From assembly GCA_903840165.1 (NCBI GenBank), contig CAIMEY010000006.1:23258-87257 (forward strand): DNA of 64,000 nt, written 5' to 3'. Below the pieces are notes generated by a model. That model did no database searches. It was given only the letters and a program-made list of their open reading frames with translations, and was not told the origin of the DNA. A program made the translations under genes and the position numbers. This document shows positions 1 through 8,561 of this stretch, piece by piece (within the stretch, counting starts at the first letter, position 1; each line of letters starts with the position of its first letter). The stretch is from an uncultured Myxococcales bacterium (lineage in GTDB: Bacteria; Myxococcota_A; UBA9042).

Positions 1-201
1 GCGATGGCGGCGGCGCACTGGGACACGGTGAACGGTCACCTGGGTTTTACCGGAGAACTAGCCTTTAATTACATGGTATTAGCTGCTGTCATCGCCTGCT
101 TTGGCCCTGGGCGTTTGGCCATCGACGCCTGGCTAAGCGGCGGCAGCAAAGGTGCCCCTGCCAAGGGTGCAAAAGCGGCAAAGCCGACAAAGAAAGCGTA
201 G
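1..201 (+). CDS. DoxX family membrane protein, C-terminal fragment
   Basis: The frame is open from the first base of the window and stops at 199-201, so this is the 3' end of a gene that begins upstream. The visible 66 residues hold one hydrophobic helix ending in a GPGRLAIDAWL segment, followed by a Lys/Ala/Pro-rich tail. The GPGR-x-x-hD pattern after a terminal helix is what I know from the last transmembrane helix of DoxX-type quinone-binding membrane proteins; the preceding GF...GE region also fits. The ATG at base 4 is probably internal, not the real start. The next gene downstream is a peroxiredoxin, consistent with a redox setting, but 290 bases separate them and co-transcription is not shown. 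Family assignment is from a short stretch and is moderate. Confidence 0.55.
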   Translation, partial: AMAAAHWDTVNGHLGFTGELAFNYMVLAAVIACFGPGRLAIDAWLSGGSKGAPAKGAKAAKPTKKA

Positions 202-491
202 ATTCTTCCGTATTCTCACAGCTATGCACCCACCTGACTTGCCAGGATTGACCGGAAAGCCTACACACGTGGGGCCGGGTAGGTCTGGCAACCGCTGAGC
301 GGTCGCGCGTCCGGGAGATGCGGGCGGGTCGGCAGCCGAGATGGCCTAAGTCTTTGCAGTTCGCAGAGTCACGCGTCATCCACACCGCAATTTCGCGACG
401 GCCTTGATGCCGCCAGGATTGCGCCCGGGCCTTCCCTCCGTGCGGTTGAACCGCCTTACTGCGTGGCCATGGCCATGCCTGGAGATTGTCG
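202..491. other. Intergenic region upstream of peroxiredoxin
   Basis: No convincing gene on either strand. It holds a small perfect inverted repeat at 442-454 (gcggt, 3-base loop, accgc) without a T run, so I do not call a terminator. The ribosome binding site GGAGA for the peroxiredoxin lies at 481-485. A promoter for the peroxiredoxin presumably lies here but I could not pick a persuasive -35/-10 pair. Confidence 0.5.
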
Positions 492-1088
492 ATGAGCGTT
501 CTCGTTACCAAGCAAGCCCCTGATTTTACAGCTGATGCCGTGCTCGCCGATGGCAGCTTTGCCCCCGTGTCTCTGTCGCAGTTCCGCGGCAAGTACGTGG
601 TGCTGTTCTTCTATCCACTCGACTTCACCTTTGTTTGCCCCACTGAAATCATTGCTTTTGATCACCGGATCGCCGAGTTCGAGGCCCGCGGCGTGCAGGT
701 GATCGGCGTTTCTGTGGATTCCGCGCACACCCACTGGGCGTGGCGGCAGACAAAGGTCAAGGACGGCGGCATTGGCGAAGTGCGCTACCCGCTGGTGGCC
801 GACCTGACCAAGAAGATCGCCCGTGATTACGATGTGTTGATCAATGAGGCCATCGCCCTGCGCGGCTCCTTCCTCATCGACAAAGAGGGCATCGTCCAGC
901 ACCAGGTGATCAACAACCTGCCGCTGGGCCGCAACATTGATGAGATGCTGCGCACCATCGACGCCCTGCAATTTACCGAAGTCAATGGGGAAGTTTGCCC
1001 CGCCGGCTGGGAGAAGGGCAAGGGCGGCATGAAGGACAACCACGACGGCGTGGCCGAGTACCTGGCCAAGAACGCACGCAAGCTCTAA
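492..1088 (+). CDS. 2-Cys peroxiredoxin (AhpC/Prx1 type)
   Basis: Thiol peroxidase of 198 residues that reduces hydrogen peroxide and organic hydroperoxides in the cytoplasm. The peroxidatic cysteine is Cys49 in FTFVCPTE, and the resolving cysteine is Cys169 in GEVCPAGW, which is the typical 2-Cys arrangement; the length is normal for the family. I chose the ATG at 492 because GGAGA at 481-485 is spaced six bases from it; the in-frame TTG at 486 would sit directly on that site. No AhpF-type reductase is next to it, so its electron donor (thioredoxin or other) is not visible here. The end of the gene is part of a 25-base tandem duplication that also contains the start of the following cytochrome gene. 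Confidence 0.95.
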   Translation: MSVLVTKQAPDFTADAVLADGSFAPVSLSQFRGKYVVLFFYPLDFTFVCPTEIIAFDHRIAEFEARGVQVIGVSVDSAHTHWAWRQTKVKDGGIGEVRYPLVADLTKKIARDYDVLINEAIALRGSFLIDKEGIVQHQVINNLPLGRNIDEMLRTIDALQFTEVNGEVCPAGWEKGKGGMKDNHDGVAEYLAKNARKL

Positions 1089-1127
1089 GCCTCTGAATGC
1101 AGGCAAGCTCTAAGCCCATGAATGCAG
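1078..1127 (+). repeat. 25-bp tandem duplication across a stop/start junction
   Basis: Two head-to-tail copies, 1078-1102 and 1103-1127, differ at only two adjacent positions (ct in copy 1, ca... giving CATG in copy 2). Each copy contains the last codons and stop of the peroxiredoxin (gcaagctctaa) and a downstream aatgcag. The substitution in copy 2 creates the ATG at 1118, which is a plausible start of the cytochrome gene, while copy 1 supplies an in-frame ATG at 1097. Recent local duplication is the simplest explanation. Confidence 0.85.
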
Positions 1128-1528
1128 GCCCCTTTTCATTCCCATGCCCTCTGCGCCCCAGCGGCTGGCGGTGGCTGTCCGCAGCTCCTCTGGCGATGGT
1201 GTTGTGTGGCTGGAGTCTAGGAGCCTGCAAGGGGGGCCCCGATCCGCAAACTGCCGATGGAAACACGCTTTATTTGGCGCGTTGTCAGGCATGCCATGGC
1301 GCTGACGGCCAGGCTACGGGGGCCGCGGCCGCTAGTCTAAACCCAAAGCCGCGTAATTTCGCGGATAAGTCCTGGCAGGCCAGCGTCACGGATGCGCAAA
1401 TTCGCACAGTGATTGCTCAAGGTGGTCCAAGTATTGGCAAAAGCGGGCTTATGCCGCCGCAGCCCGACTTGGTGAACACGCCCGGCCTGGACAAGTTGGT
1501 CCTCAAGGTCCGGGAATTCGGCAAATAG
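1118..1528 (+). CDS. c-type cytochrome lipoprotein
   Basis: Small monoheme class I cytochrome c, 136 residues from the ATG at 1118 (143 from the in-frame ATG at 1097; neither has a clear Shine-Dalgarno site). An N-terminal signal ends in a lipobox SLGAC (Cys37), so the protein is probably lipid-anchored and faces the periplasm. The heme motif CQACH is at Cys56/Cys59/His60, and SGLMPP near residue 115 offers the likely axial methionine. The domain is of the short cytochrome c type found in electron shuttles. It sits nine to thirty bases after the peroxiredoxin gene, inside a duplicated junction, so co-transcription is likely; a functional link is only suggested. Confidence 0.85.
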   Translation: MNAGPFSFPCPLRPSGWRWLSAAPLAMVLCGWSLGACKGGPDPQTADGNTLYLARCQACHGADGQATGAAAASLNPKPRNFADKSWQASVTDAQIRTVIAQGGPSIGKSGLMPPQPDLVNTPGLDKLVLKVREFGK

Positions 1529-1631
1529 GCACCGTGCCAGCGGTATCGGTGTGATCCACCTGAGGTGACGACAAGCGCCTTTGCCGCTAGGATGGGGCCG
1601 GGCCGCGTCTTGTGGCCTGCACTGGATGGCC

Positions 1632-2591
1632 ATGAACGCGCCCGATTGGCTGAGTTCCATTGAACTCATTACGTTTGATTGCTTTGGCACCTTGGTGGAC
1701 TGGCGAGCCGCCTTTGACAAGGTCGACATCCGCAGCAAGGAAGACTTCGAGCAGTTCGAAGCCGAGGCCAGCCGACTGCAGGAGCAGGACCAGTACCTGC
1801 GCTACGTCGACGTGCTCAAGACGGCCATTGCCAAGGTTCGTCCGCAGTTACGCCCTGCGATCATTGGCCTTTTCGCCGATGACTGTGGTCGCATGGCCCC
1901 TTTTGCCGACACGGCGCGCGCCCTGCAAACGATCAAAGATGCCGTCAAGCTTGGCGTGTTGGCCAACAGCGACGCGGCGCACCAGCTCGACGTGATGGCT
2001 TCCCTGAGGATGGCCTGGGATGTGGTCATTACTTCTCAGGAATTGCGCGCTTACAAGCCCACCGATCGGGCTTGGGATGCCATCCTGCGCATGGGCGTGG
2101 CCCGGGCGGCTGTCACCCGCGATGCCTGGATGCACGTGTCGGCTTCTGGGCGCACGGACTTGGTGCCGGCGCGGGCCAGAGGGCTGAAAACATGTTTGAT
2201 CAAGCGGCCTGGTGCTGATGAACGCACGACCTGCGACCTGCAGGTGGGCAGCCTGGATGAACTGGCAGCGTTGGTTCAAGCGGCCAAACAGGGGCCCTTG
2301 CTGCTGGAGATCGAGACGCCCTGCCCCGACGCCTATCAACTGGATTCCTTGCGACAATGGCTTCTGGGCACCCGCCTTGGCGAAATGCGGGCCATTGCCG
2401 GTGTGCGCAGTGCGACGCTGGTGCAGCGAGAAGATGGCATTTTCGTTGAGCAATACGTGTTTGGCGGCCAGCACGACGTCGAGAATTACAACGCGAGCTT
2501 TGCCGCAGAACACCGCGCATCCTTTCGCGATCAGTTTGGCTATGGCATTACCCGGACGCAGCGGGTGTCGCGCATCGCCGGGAAAGCCTAG
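1632..2591 (+). CDS. HAD-superfamily hydrolase (haloacid dehalogenase-like) with C-terminal extension
   Basis: 319 residues. The N-terminal two thirds is a HAD type II domain: nucleophile Asp16 in ITFDCFGTLVDW, motif II Ser in LANSDAAH, a conserved Lys in ELRAYKPT, and an acidic motif IV region around RTDLVPARARGL. Such enzymes hydrolyse 2-haloacids or phosphate esters; the substrate cannot be told. The last ~95 residues (from about LLEIETPCPDAY) are not part of a normal HAD and look like a small alpha/beta domain with FVEQYVF and a YGITRTQRV strand, reminiscent of DUF4286-type ferredoxin-like domains (inference). Start: ATG 1632 or 1626, both without a strong ribosome site; an upstream TTG at 1581 is also in frame. 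Confidence 0.8.
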   Translation: MNAPDWLSSIELITFDCFGTLVDWRAAFDKVDIRSKEDFEQFEAEASRLQEQDQYLRYVDVLKTAIAKVRPQLRPAIIGLFADDCGRMAPFADTARALQTIKDAVKLGVLANSDAAHQLDVMASLRMAWDVVITSQELRAYKPTDRAWDAILRMGVARAAVTRDAWMHVSASGRTDLVPARARGLKTCLIKRPGADERTTCDLQVGSLDELAALVQAAKQGPLLLEIETPCPDAYQLDSLRQWLLGTRLGEMRAIAGVRSATLVQREDGIFVEQYVFGGQHDVENYNASFAAEHRASFRDQFGYGITRTQRVSRIAGKA

Positions 2592-2653
2592 TTATTCGGC
2601 GAGATTCGCTACGTCAGCCCTTGAGTTGACCATCGAACCGTCCCCACGCCAGC

Positions 2654-4042
2654 CTACTTGAGGATACCCGGCACCGATAGCTCGTGGTACAGCGCGATAT
2701 TGGCTTGAATTGACTTGGCAAACACATCCAAGTCCATCGACTCGTCGGGGCCATGGGCACCGGTCTGCGGGTCCATGACGCCGTTGAGGATCAGCGGCAA
2801 ATCCCCGAAACGACGGGCAAACATCGCCACAAACGGAATCGACCCACCCACGCCAATGCGCGCCAGTTTGCAGCCCCACGCCGACTGGTAGGCGCGGTCG
2901 ACCGCTTCAAAGGCCGGACCTTGGGCATCGTAGGACCAGCCCTCTCCCGCCTCGCCGCGTTGTTCTAGCGTCAATTTCACGCCTTGGGGCGCCTTGCGCA
3001 GGCTATGGCGCAGAGCGCTCATGATCGCCTCAGGCGTCTGCCCCGGTGCCAAGCGAATAGACAACGTCGCGCTGACTTTGCCCTTGAGTGCATTGCGTTT
3101 TTCGCTGGCCGTCGGCAGGGTCGTCGCCACCACCGTAACGGCTGGCTGCAGCCATAGCCACTCGCCCACGGAACGGCCCTGCAGGGGCAGCACGGAGACT
3201 CCTGGCAGCAAATGCACGGACTTACGTACATCCGCCTTGCTGATCGGTACCGCTTGGGCTCCCGCAACCTTGGCGGCGCTCGGCTCTACAAGCGCCCCCT
3301 GCACCCGACCTTGAGGCGTCACCAGCTTGGCAATCGCTTGGCACAGCGCCGTGGCGGCGTCCGGCACGACGTTGCCCCAAAGGCCGCTGTGAACATCGCC
3401 GCGCATGACTTCCACAGTCAATTCCGCTTCCATCAGGCCGCGCAAGGACACGGTCAGCCCGGGCACGCGGGTCGACGGATTCTCGCAATCGGTCAAAATC
3501 ATCGCATCTGCCGTGAAATCCTGAGGATAGGCGTCGATGAACCGCTCGAGGTTGGGGGAACCGATTTCCTCCTCACTCTCCACGATCAACTTGAGATTGC
3601 AAGGCAATCCACCGGTCACCTCCTGCCAGGCCCGAATTGCCGCCACGTGGGACATCCAGCCGCCCATGTCATCGGCGGAACCGCGCGCGTACAGGCGTCC
3701 CCTTTTGATCTTCGGCACATGCGCCGTGGTCTGCGTCCAGCCCTGCCCTGCCGGCTGCAGGTCGAGGTGACCGTAGACCAGCACTGTCGGCTTGCTGGGC
3801 CCCGCCTTGTCCCAATGCGCCGCCACCAAGGGCAAAGCACCTTCCAAATCGCGCACTTGTGAGACAAATCCCAGGGCCGCCAAGTCCTGCGCGACCGTGG
3901 CTGCCAGGGCGCGAACATCGCCGACGTGCTCGGGCTCGCAGGAAATCGCCGGCACGCGCAAGTAGGCACATAAATCGTCAATCGTTCTCTTGAGATCCTG
4001 GCTCGCTCGCGCACTGACTTGTTGCAAAACGGCGTCGCTCAT
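2654..4042 (-). CDS. M20 family dipeptidase
   Basis: Zinc metallopeptidase of 462 residues, cytoplasmic (no signal peptide), of the M20 dipeptidase/CNDP group that splits dipeptides. Metal ligand motifs are visible in order: YGHLDLQPAG (His92, Asp94), GSADDMGGWM (bridging Asp124), ESEEEIGSPN (catalytic and metal Glu157/158) and the dimerisation-domain HSGLWGN motif; a C-terminal HGPDES supplies the last histidine. Length is typical. The start ATG has AGGAG seven to eight bases upstream on the minus strand. It converges with the HAD gene. Together with the isoaspartyl dipeptidase and the Liv importer in this window it fits peptide and amino-acid use. Confidence 0.92.
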   Translation of the reverse strand: MSDAVLQQVSARASQDLKRTIDDLCAYLRVPAISCEPEHVGDVRALAATVAQDLAALGFVSQVRDLEGALPLVAAHWDKAGPSKPTVLVYGHLDLQPAGQGWTQTTAHVPKIKRGRLYARGSADDMGGWMSHVAAIRAWQEVTGGLPCNLKLIVESEEEIGSPNLERFIDAYPQDFTADAMILTDCENPSTRVPGLTVSLRGLMEAELTVEVMRGDVHSGLWGNVVPDAATALCQAIAKLVTPQGRVQGALVEPSAAKVAGAQAVPISKADVRKSVHLLPGVSVLPLQGRSVGEWLWLQPAVTVVATTLPTASEKRNALKGKVSATLSIRLAPGQTPEAIMSALRHSLRKAPQGVKLTLEQRGEAGEGWSYDAQGPAFEAVDRAYQSAWGCKLARIGVGGSIPFVAMFARRFGDLPLILNGVMDPQTGAHGPDESMDLDVFAKSIQANIALYHELSVPGILK

Positions 4043-4105
4043 TGGCGCTCTCCTTGATCACAAAGGCCCCTGGGCACAGCGCCCACTGCGCTGCTGCCGA
4101 AGCCG

Positions 4106-4831
4106 TTAGAACTGTTCGTTAGGCCTGAGGAATCGCCACTGGCCCTCGGTCAAGCTGCCCAGGCGGACCCGACCGACGCGCACGCGCTTGAGGCCGACCA
4201 CTTGCAGCCCCACCGCCTCGCACATCCGGCGAATTTGGCGCTTTTTGCCTTCGCGCAGCACAAAGCGCAGCTGATCGTGGTTGAGCCACTCGACTTCGGC
4301 CGGCAAAAGCGCCTGTCCATCCAGGCTTAGGCCGTGGCGCAGGCGACGTAGCGCATCGACGGCGGGCTCTCCGGCCACCCGGACCAAGTATTCCTTTTCC
4401 ATGACGTGGTCTTCGCCGATGATCTGGCGCGCGACACGACCATCCTGCGTCAACACCAAGAGCCCTTTGGAATCAATGTCCAACCGACCAGCAGCCACCA
4501 GACCGACCAGATGTTCCCGGCGCAGGGGCGGCCCGGGATAGGCTGGGTCTTGACGGTCGGGGATGATCAGTTCAATCGCCGAATGATATCCGTGCTCTGG
4601 CAACGCCGACACCCAACCAATCGGCTTGTTGAGCACGATCGTCACCAGATTGCGCGATTCGCGTTCCGCCTTTGGATCCAGGTCGATGCGCGCGTCGGGT
4701 GCCGCTCTCTGCCCGAGCACGGCCACGGCTCCATCGACGCGGACCCAGCCGGCGGTGATCCAGGCATCTGCCTCGCGGCGCGAGCAAACACCGCGATCTG
4801 CCATTAGTTTTGAAATGCGAATCAACTCCAT
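4106..4831 (-). CDS. RluF/RsuA-type pseudouridine synthase
   Basis: 241-residue RNA modification enzyme that converts uridine to pseudouridine in rRNA. An N-terminal S4 RNA-binding domain ([20 protein letters not shown]) is followed by the catalytic domain with [17 protein letters not shown]; the catalytic aspartate is Asp118 in GRLD. The C-terminal [21 protein letters not shown] is the family's RQIRRM signature. The MEKEYLVRV and RQIRRMCE features resemble RluF (23S rRNA U2604) more than RsuA, but target specificity is inferred. The frame extends far upstream without a stop; I placed the start at 4831 because the S4 domain begins there. It is divergent from the thioredoxin-like lipoprotein at 5116. 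Confidence 0.88.
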   Translation of the reverse strand: MELIRISKLMADRGVCSRREADAWITAGWVRVDGAVAVLGQRAAPDARIDLDPKAERESRNLVTIVLNKPIGWVSALPEHGYHSAIELIIPDRQDPAYPGPPLRREHLVGLVAAGRLDIDSKGLLVLTQDGRVARQIIGEDHVMEKEYLVRVAGEPAVDALRRLRHGLSLDGQALLPAEVEWLNHDQLRFVLREGKKRQIRRMCEAVGLQVVGLKRVRVGRVRLGSLTEGQWRFLRPNEQF

Positions 4832-4992
4832 GGCCACGCTTTGACGCGGTCCTACAGCCGCGGGTTGCTTCAGGGTAGGCTGCCAGGCCCTCTGCCGGCA
4901 AGTTCGGCTGCGGCTTTTTGCGCCAGATACCCGGGCCAAAGACGCCGCGGTGACGCGGTCCCTTCGCGATCCCTTCGGAGCCCTTGCGCAGG

Positions 4993-5010
4993 CGTACCAT
5001 CGCAGGTACG
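4993..5010. repeat. Inverted repeat between divergent genes
   Basis: A perfect 6-bp inverted repeat, cgtacc-atcgca-ggtacg, lies in the 284-base spacer between the divergently transcribed pseudouridine synthase (start 4831) and lipoprotein (start 5116). It could be a small operator or a hairpin in the leader of either gene. Six-base repeats arise by chance fairly often, so this is a weak call. Confidence 0.35.
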
Positions 5011-5115
5011 ATGTTCGATTTCCTAGGCATCGTGCGGGTGTAGCTCGCCCCGATCTGGCCTTGTTCCGCAGCCTTCTATCGCCCGCCGACTGGGCAAATC
5101 GTAAGAGGCAAACCG

Positions 5116-6627
5116 ATGCGAATCTCGCAACTTCTTGGCCTAGCCGTCGCTCTTGCAGCGGCCGCATGCAGCCAGCACACCGGAGCCAGCGGCACCGGAA
5201 ACGTCAACGCGATGGATGCCGGCATCCAAGGCAGCAACGGCAATGGCAGCATTGACGGCTTGACTGCCCAGGACACCGGCCCCGCCATCACGCAGTGCGC
5301 CACGGACACCGACTGCCAAACGGCCGGAACCCTTTGCGTCGGTGGCGTTTGCGCAAAAAGCTGTGTCGCATCCACCGAGTGCGGAACCGGCGAATCCTGC
5401 TTCCTCTCGGCCGATCGCATTCGCGCCGGCTGCGTCAAGATTGCGTACCCAGCGGACACCGGCAAGCCCTGCGCGATGGAAGACAAGTGCGGCGACAACA
5501 CCGCCTGCCAAGTCCCCGCAGCTGTTGCGTATTCGGAATGCAAGGACAAGGCCGGATGCGCCGCAACGGAATCGGCGCACGCTGTTTGCACCGCCCTTTG
5601 CACCACCGACGTCGACTGCCCGACGCAAATGGCGTGCGGCAAGGTCGGCAGTGGCGATCACGTCTGCACACCGCGCAGCTTCTGCTCGCCATGCGTCAGT
5701 GACGAACAGTGCGGTCCGGGCGGCCTTTGCGTAGCCCATTCGGCACCGCAGGACGATGGCACCTTCAGTGGCCCGAAGTTCTGCTCCATCGCCTGCTCCG
5801 GCAAAAAGAGTGGCGAATGCCCAGCGTATGCGGCCTGCACCGACCTCGACGGCGATGGCCAATACGTCTGCACCCACAAGAACGCCACCTGCCAAACGGA
5901 CACCGGCGCTCAGTGCGATCCCTGCGTAGAAACCGAGGGTTGTGCATCCAACGCCCTCTGCCTGACCTACCCCAACACGGGCGAGAGCTTCTGCGGCACG
6001 CAGTGCGACGCTAAGACGCCCTGTGGCACCGGCTACACCTGCAGCAAAGTAAGCACTACGCAAAGCTATTGCACGCCCACCAAGAACACCTGCGTCAAGG
6101 CCTTGGGCACCATCCTCAAGACTGGCGACGTGTTCCCCGACTTCGCGATGGTTGGCTACTACGACTCCAACAAGAACAATGACTTGACGGACGAACAGCC
6201 GGAACTGTTGCACCTGACGGACTTCAACCCCGACACGGGCAAGTACAAGGACGCCAATGTCGACACCATTTTGTTCATGGTTTCAGCCGGTTGGTGTACG
6301 TACTGCCAGCAGGAGACGGCCAAGTTCAAGGCCGAGTTCCCCGATCTGCGCGATCAAAAAGGCCTGATGATCTTCCAGGTGCTGTTTGACGGCATGGGCG
6401 AACCGTCGACGCCGACGCTGAAGTTCGTGATGAACAACTGGATTAAGCCCCTCAAGGCCCAAGGCGCGGTCGGCATTGACCCGGACAAGTTGACCGGAAC
6501 GATGATCGGCGATGGGCCTCCGCTCAACGTCGTTCTCGATGCCCGCACCCTGAAGATCAAGGTCAAGGTCAATGGTTCGCCCCAGCAGACGATGGCAGAC
6601 TTCCTAGCCCCGTACCTCAAGAAGTAG
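5116..6627 (+). CDS. Cysteine-rich lipoprotein with C-terminal thioredoxin-like domain
   Basis: 503 residues. The signal peptide ends in a lipobox AAAACS with Cys18 as the lipidated residue. Residues ~40-340 carry many closely spaced cysteines in C-x-DxDC / C-x(4-5)-C patterns, such as [14 protein letters not shown], typical of disulfide-rich surface repeats in Myxococcota. The C-terminal ~150 residues form a TlpA/thioredoxin-like fold with the redox motif WCTYC (Cys394, Cys397). Known biology: such domains do thiol-disulfide exchange in the envelope; fusing one to a disulfide-rich region suggests a self-contained or partner-directed redox role (inference). Start ATG has GAGG eight bases upstream. 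It is followed, 147 bases later, by a second thioredoxin-fold protein. Confidence 0.85.
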   Translation: MRISQLLGLAVALAAAACSQHTGASGTGNVNAMDAGIQGSNGNGSIDGLTAQDTGPAITQCATDTDCQTAGTLCVGGVCAKSCVASTECGTGESCFLSADRIRAGCVKIAYPADTGKPCAMEDKCGDNTACQVPAAVAYSECKDKAGCAATESAHAVCTALCTTDVDCPTQMACGKVGSGDHVCTPRSFCSPCVSDEQCGPGGLCVAHSAPQDDGTFSGPKFCSIACSGKKSGECPAYAACTDLDGDGQYVCTHKNATCQTDTGAQCDPCVETEGCASNALCLTYPNTGESFCGTQCDAKTPCGTGYTCSKVSTTQSYCTPTKNTCVKALGTILKTGDVFPDFAMVGYYDSNKNNDLTDEQPELLHLTDFNPDTGKYKDANVDTILFMVSAGWCTYCQQETAKFKAEFPDLRDQKGLMIFQVLFDGMGEPSTPTLKFVMNNWIKPLKAQGAVGIDPDKLTGTMIGDGPPLNVVLDARTLKIKVKVNGSPQQTMADFLAPYLKK

Positions 6628-6774
6628 TTGCCGCGGCAGGCCGCCTGTTTTCGCAATGGAAGCAGGCGGTCTGCCGACTGGTGCGCCCTTCTAGGATCGA
6701 ACTCCGGCACGCCCCCAAGCAGGCACCCTCAGGCTGCAGGGCACGCGTGCCCCGACTCAGCGCAGGATCCTGAC

Positions 6775-8205
6775 ATGGTAGGATTTTTTCCGTACTTTCG
6801 CGTGCATTCGTGGCTCCTTTGCCTGGGCCTGTGCTGGACCGCCGCCTTGGTCGCCTGGCCCCGTGGGGCCGATGCCCAGTGCGCCAGTTGAAGCAGCCCT
6901 TCGCTCCCGGTGGGAGACGGTGATCTTTCAGGCAGTTTGAGCGGCAACAGCAACCGCGACGCATGGCGCGCCAAGGCCAGCCTGTTGTATGGCCAGGTCA
7001 GCGCTGATAGCTACTATTTCCACAACACACGCACGCCTGATGACGTCGTCCGCCTGCGCCTGTACATGGTGATGGCCTCGCTCGGCCTGGACGCGCCCAC
7101 GGGCACAGGCCTTAACGTCGTGATCCCGTGGGCACGCATGGCCCACTCGGACGCCGTTCAGCGTTCGGCCGACATGGAGTCCATCGATCAAAGCCTGGGT
7201 GACGTCGAAGTACGCCTGCGCCAAGACTTGGTGACGGCCTTTGGCTGGAAGACCGATTGGCGCCTCGCTGTGACCGCCGGCTTTGTCCATCCGACCGGAG
7301 ATTACCTGTCCGGTCAGACCTTTACGATGAATATTGGCCGCGGCGTCTACTGGGCCTTGGCCGAGCTCGATGGCAGCTGGGCACCTTCGCAGCGGTGGGG
7401 CCTGCTGGCCAGTGCTGGAGCCCGCCAACCTTTGACTACCGCGCCCGATGGCTTGGCTTGGGGTACCGAAGGGCGCGCGACCGTTGGTGGCCATGTTTCG
7501 GTTCCATTACCGGATGTTGCCTGGCTCCCGAGCAAGTTCATCCTCTCCGCAGCCGGCGAATACCAGTACCGCGGCCGGGCCCAGCGCTCCGGCGTCGAAC
7601 AACCCGATGTTGGCGGCCACTTTGTCAATATTTCTCCAACCTTCTTCCTCCCGATCGCGGGGGACTACTACCTAAGCCTGTCTGGCCGCCTCCCCGTGTG
7701 GCGTTGGGCCTATTCTACCGAAGCCATTGCTCAATTGGTCGCCGGACCCTCGTACTACGTGTCGGTCGGCGGTAGCCTAGCCTTTGCAGGCAAACCCGCG
7801 GCACCCCTGGTCGATCCCGCCAAGGGACCTAAGATCGGCGAGCCCGCTGGCCTCCCTGAGATCAAACAGCTTTTGAAACCCGGTCGTTGGAACGTCATCG
7901 ACTACTGGGCTACGTGGTGCGTTCCCTGCCAGCGCCTCGGTAAGTCCTTGGAAGCCTTTGGTGAACGTCACCCCGATCAGGTCTCCGTGGTACGGATGGA
8001 CGCTTCGGACTGGGAGCGCGACGTCTGGCTAAAGTTCCTTCCAGATTCCAAGGGTTTACCAGTTGTTGATGTGTACGGTCCTGACGGGCTGCTCAAGGCA
8101 CGGCTTATCGGTGACGCGGCATTCCAGTATCGCGCCCACGTGGATGTCCCGGATTCATTTGTCGATCCGCCTGAGTCTGCAACAGCGACCCAGGCCCATC
8201 CCTGA
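6775..8205 (+). CDS. Envelope beta-barrel-thioredoxin protein with in-frame TGA (candidate selenoprotein)
   Basis: One continuous frame of 476 codons in which codon 39 (6889-6891) is TGA. The ATG at 6775 has AGGA at 6764-6767, seven bases upstream, and encodes a clean signal peptide ending near GADAQ. Next come CAS, the TGA and SSPSLPVGDGD, so if the TGA encodes selenocysteine the mature protein starts with a CxxU redox motif. The body (about residues 60-330) has alternating, Gly/Tyr/Trp-rich strands that look like an outer-membrane beta-barrel, and the C-terminus is a TlpA-like thioredoxin domain with WCVPC (Cys382, Cys385). The only in-frame start after the TGA, GTG 6910, has no ribosome site and would lose the signal peptide. 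Alternatives: a nonsense mutation of TGC or TGT, a sequencing error, or translation from GTG 6910. Confidence 0.7.
6904..6916 (+). promoter_or_regulatory. Candidate bacterial SECIS hairpin
   Basis: Immediately downstream of the in-frame TGA, ctccc (6904-6908) pairs perfectly with gggag (6912-6916) around the loop GGT. The loop begins 17 bases after the TGA and its first two bases are G. As I recall the general bacterial SECIS rules (loop 16-37 bases after UGA, G in the first two loop positions), both are met. The stem is short (5 bp) with no good lower stem, and such hairpins are common in GC-rich DNA, so this is support, not proof. Confidence 0.4.
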
Positions 8206-8303
8206 AATTCACAGACAAAGGATCGCGTTCAGTGTCGTGCCGAACCCAAGATTCGGCGGTGCGAGGACCTTTGTCGCTTTGGCGCCTGGCAAGAGGAATT
8301 GGC

Positions 8304-8365
8304 AAAAACAAAGAAGCTGTCCGTTTCGCCGATTCGGAGGGGGGGAAGGGCGAAACGAACAGCTT
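8304..8365 (-). terminator. Strong intrinsic terminator, minus strand
   Basis: Arms 8314-8330 and 8349-8365 are complementary over 17 bp with one exception that is a C-A mismatch on plus but a G-U pair on minus, so the minus-strand RNA forms an unbroken stem with an 18-base loop. On minus it is followed by TTTGTTTTT (8312 down to 8304). On plus no T run follows, so it is oriented for minus-strand transcripts. The nearest annotated minus gene ends 418 bases upstream, which suggests a separate transcript. Confidence 0.8.
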
Positions 8366-8552
8366 TGTCTGCAGGGCCGTGTGTACATAAAGTCTACACG
8401 CCGGCCGCAGGTGGGTCCGCAGCCTAATTGGTCGAGCAGGGGCCGCCGCGAATTTAGGGGGTTCGCGACGATTCTCAACCATGCGGACCGTTGACCGACC
8501 GTTGATACCGGGCCGATAGGGAGTCGGCGTCGCCTAGTCAGTCATAGCGGTT
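8304..8552 (-). ncRNA. Predicted sigma-54-dependent small RNA
   Basis: Inferred from signals rather than from family recognition. On minus, a near-consensus sigma-54 promoter (8562-8578) would start transcription near 8551, and the strong terminator at 8304-8365 would end it, giving about 245 nucleotides. No credible ORF lies between them: the one long minus frame runs through the terminator hairpin. The RNA contains a direct repeat of tcaacggtc and ends in the 17-bp terminator stem. Myxobacteria are known to have a sigma-54-linked regulatory RNA (Pxr of Myxococcus xanthus); I cannot say whether this is related. It could also be a long 3' untranslated region of the isoaspartyl dipeptidase gene. 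Confidence 0.45.
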
Positions 8553-8561
8553 GGAAGATGG

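Noticed and set aside
6910..8205. A normal gene starting at GTG 6910, with the upstream signal-peptide frame being unrelated
   Set aside because: GTG 6910 has no ribosome site and lies within the predicted hairpin. The upstream frame has its own ribosome site and a signal peptide in the same phase, so a single gene with an in-frame TGA explains more. It is kept as an alternative.
8063..8494. Plus-strand open frame bridging the end of the thioredoxin-type protein and the following gap
   Set aside because: It overlaps a confident gene in another frame and crosses the terminator hairpin; no ribosome site or domain seen.
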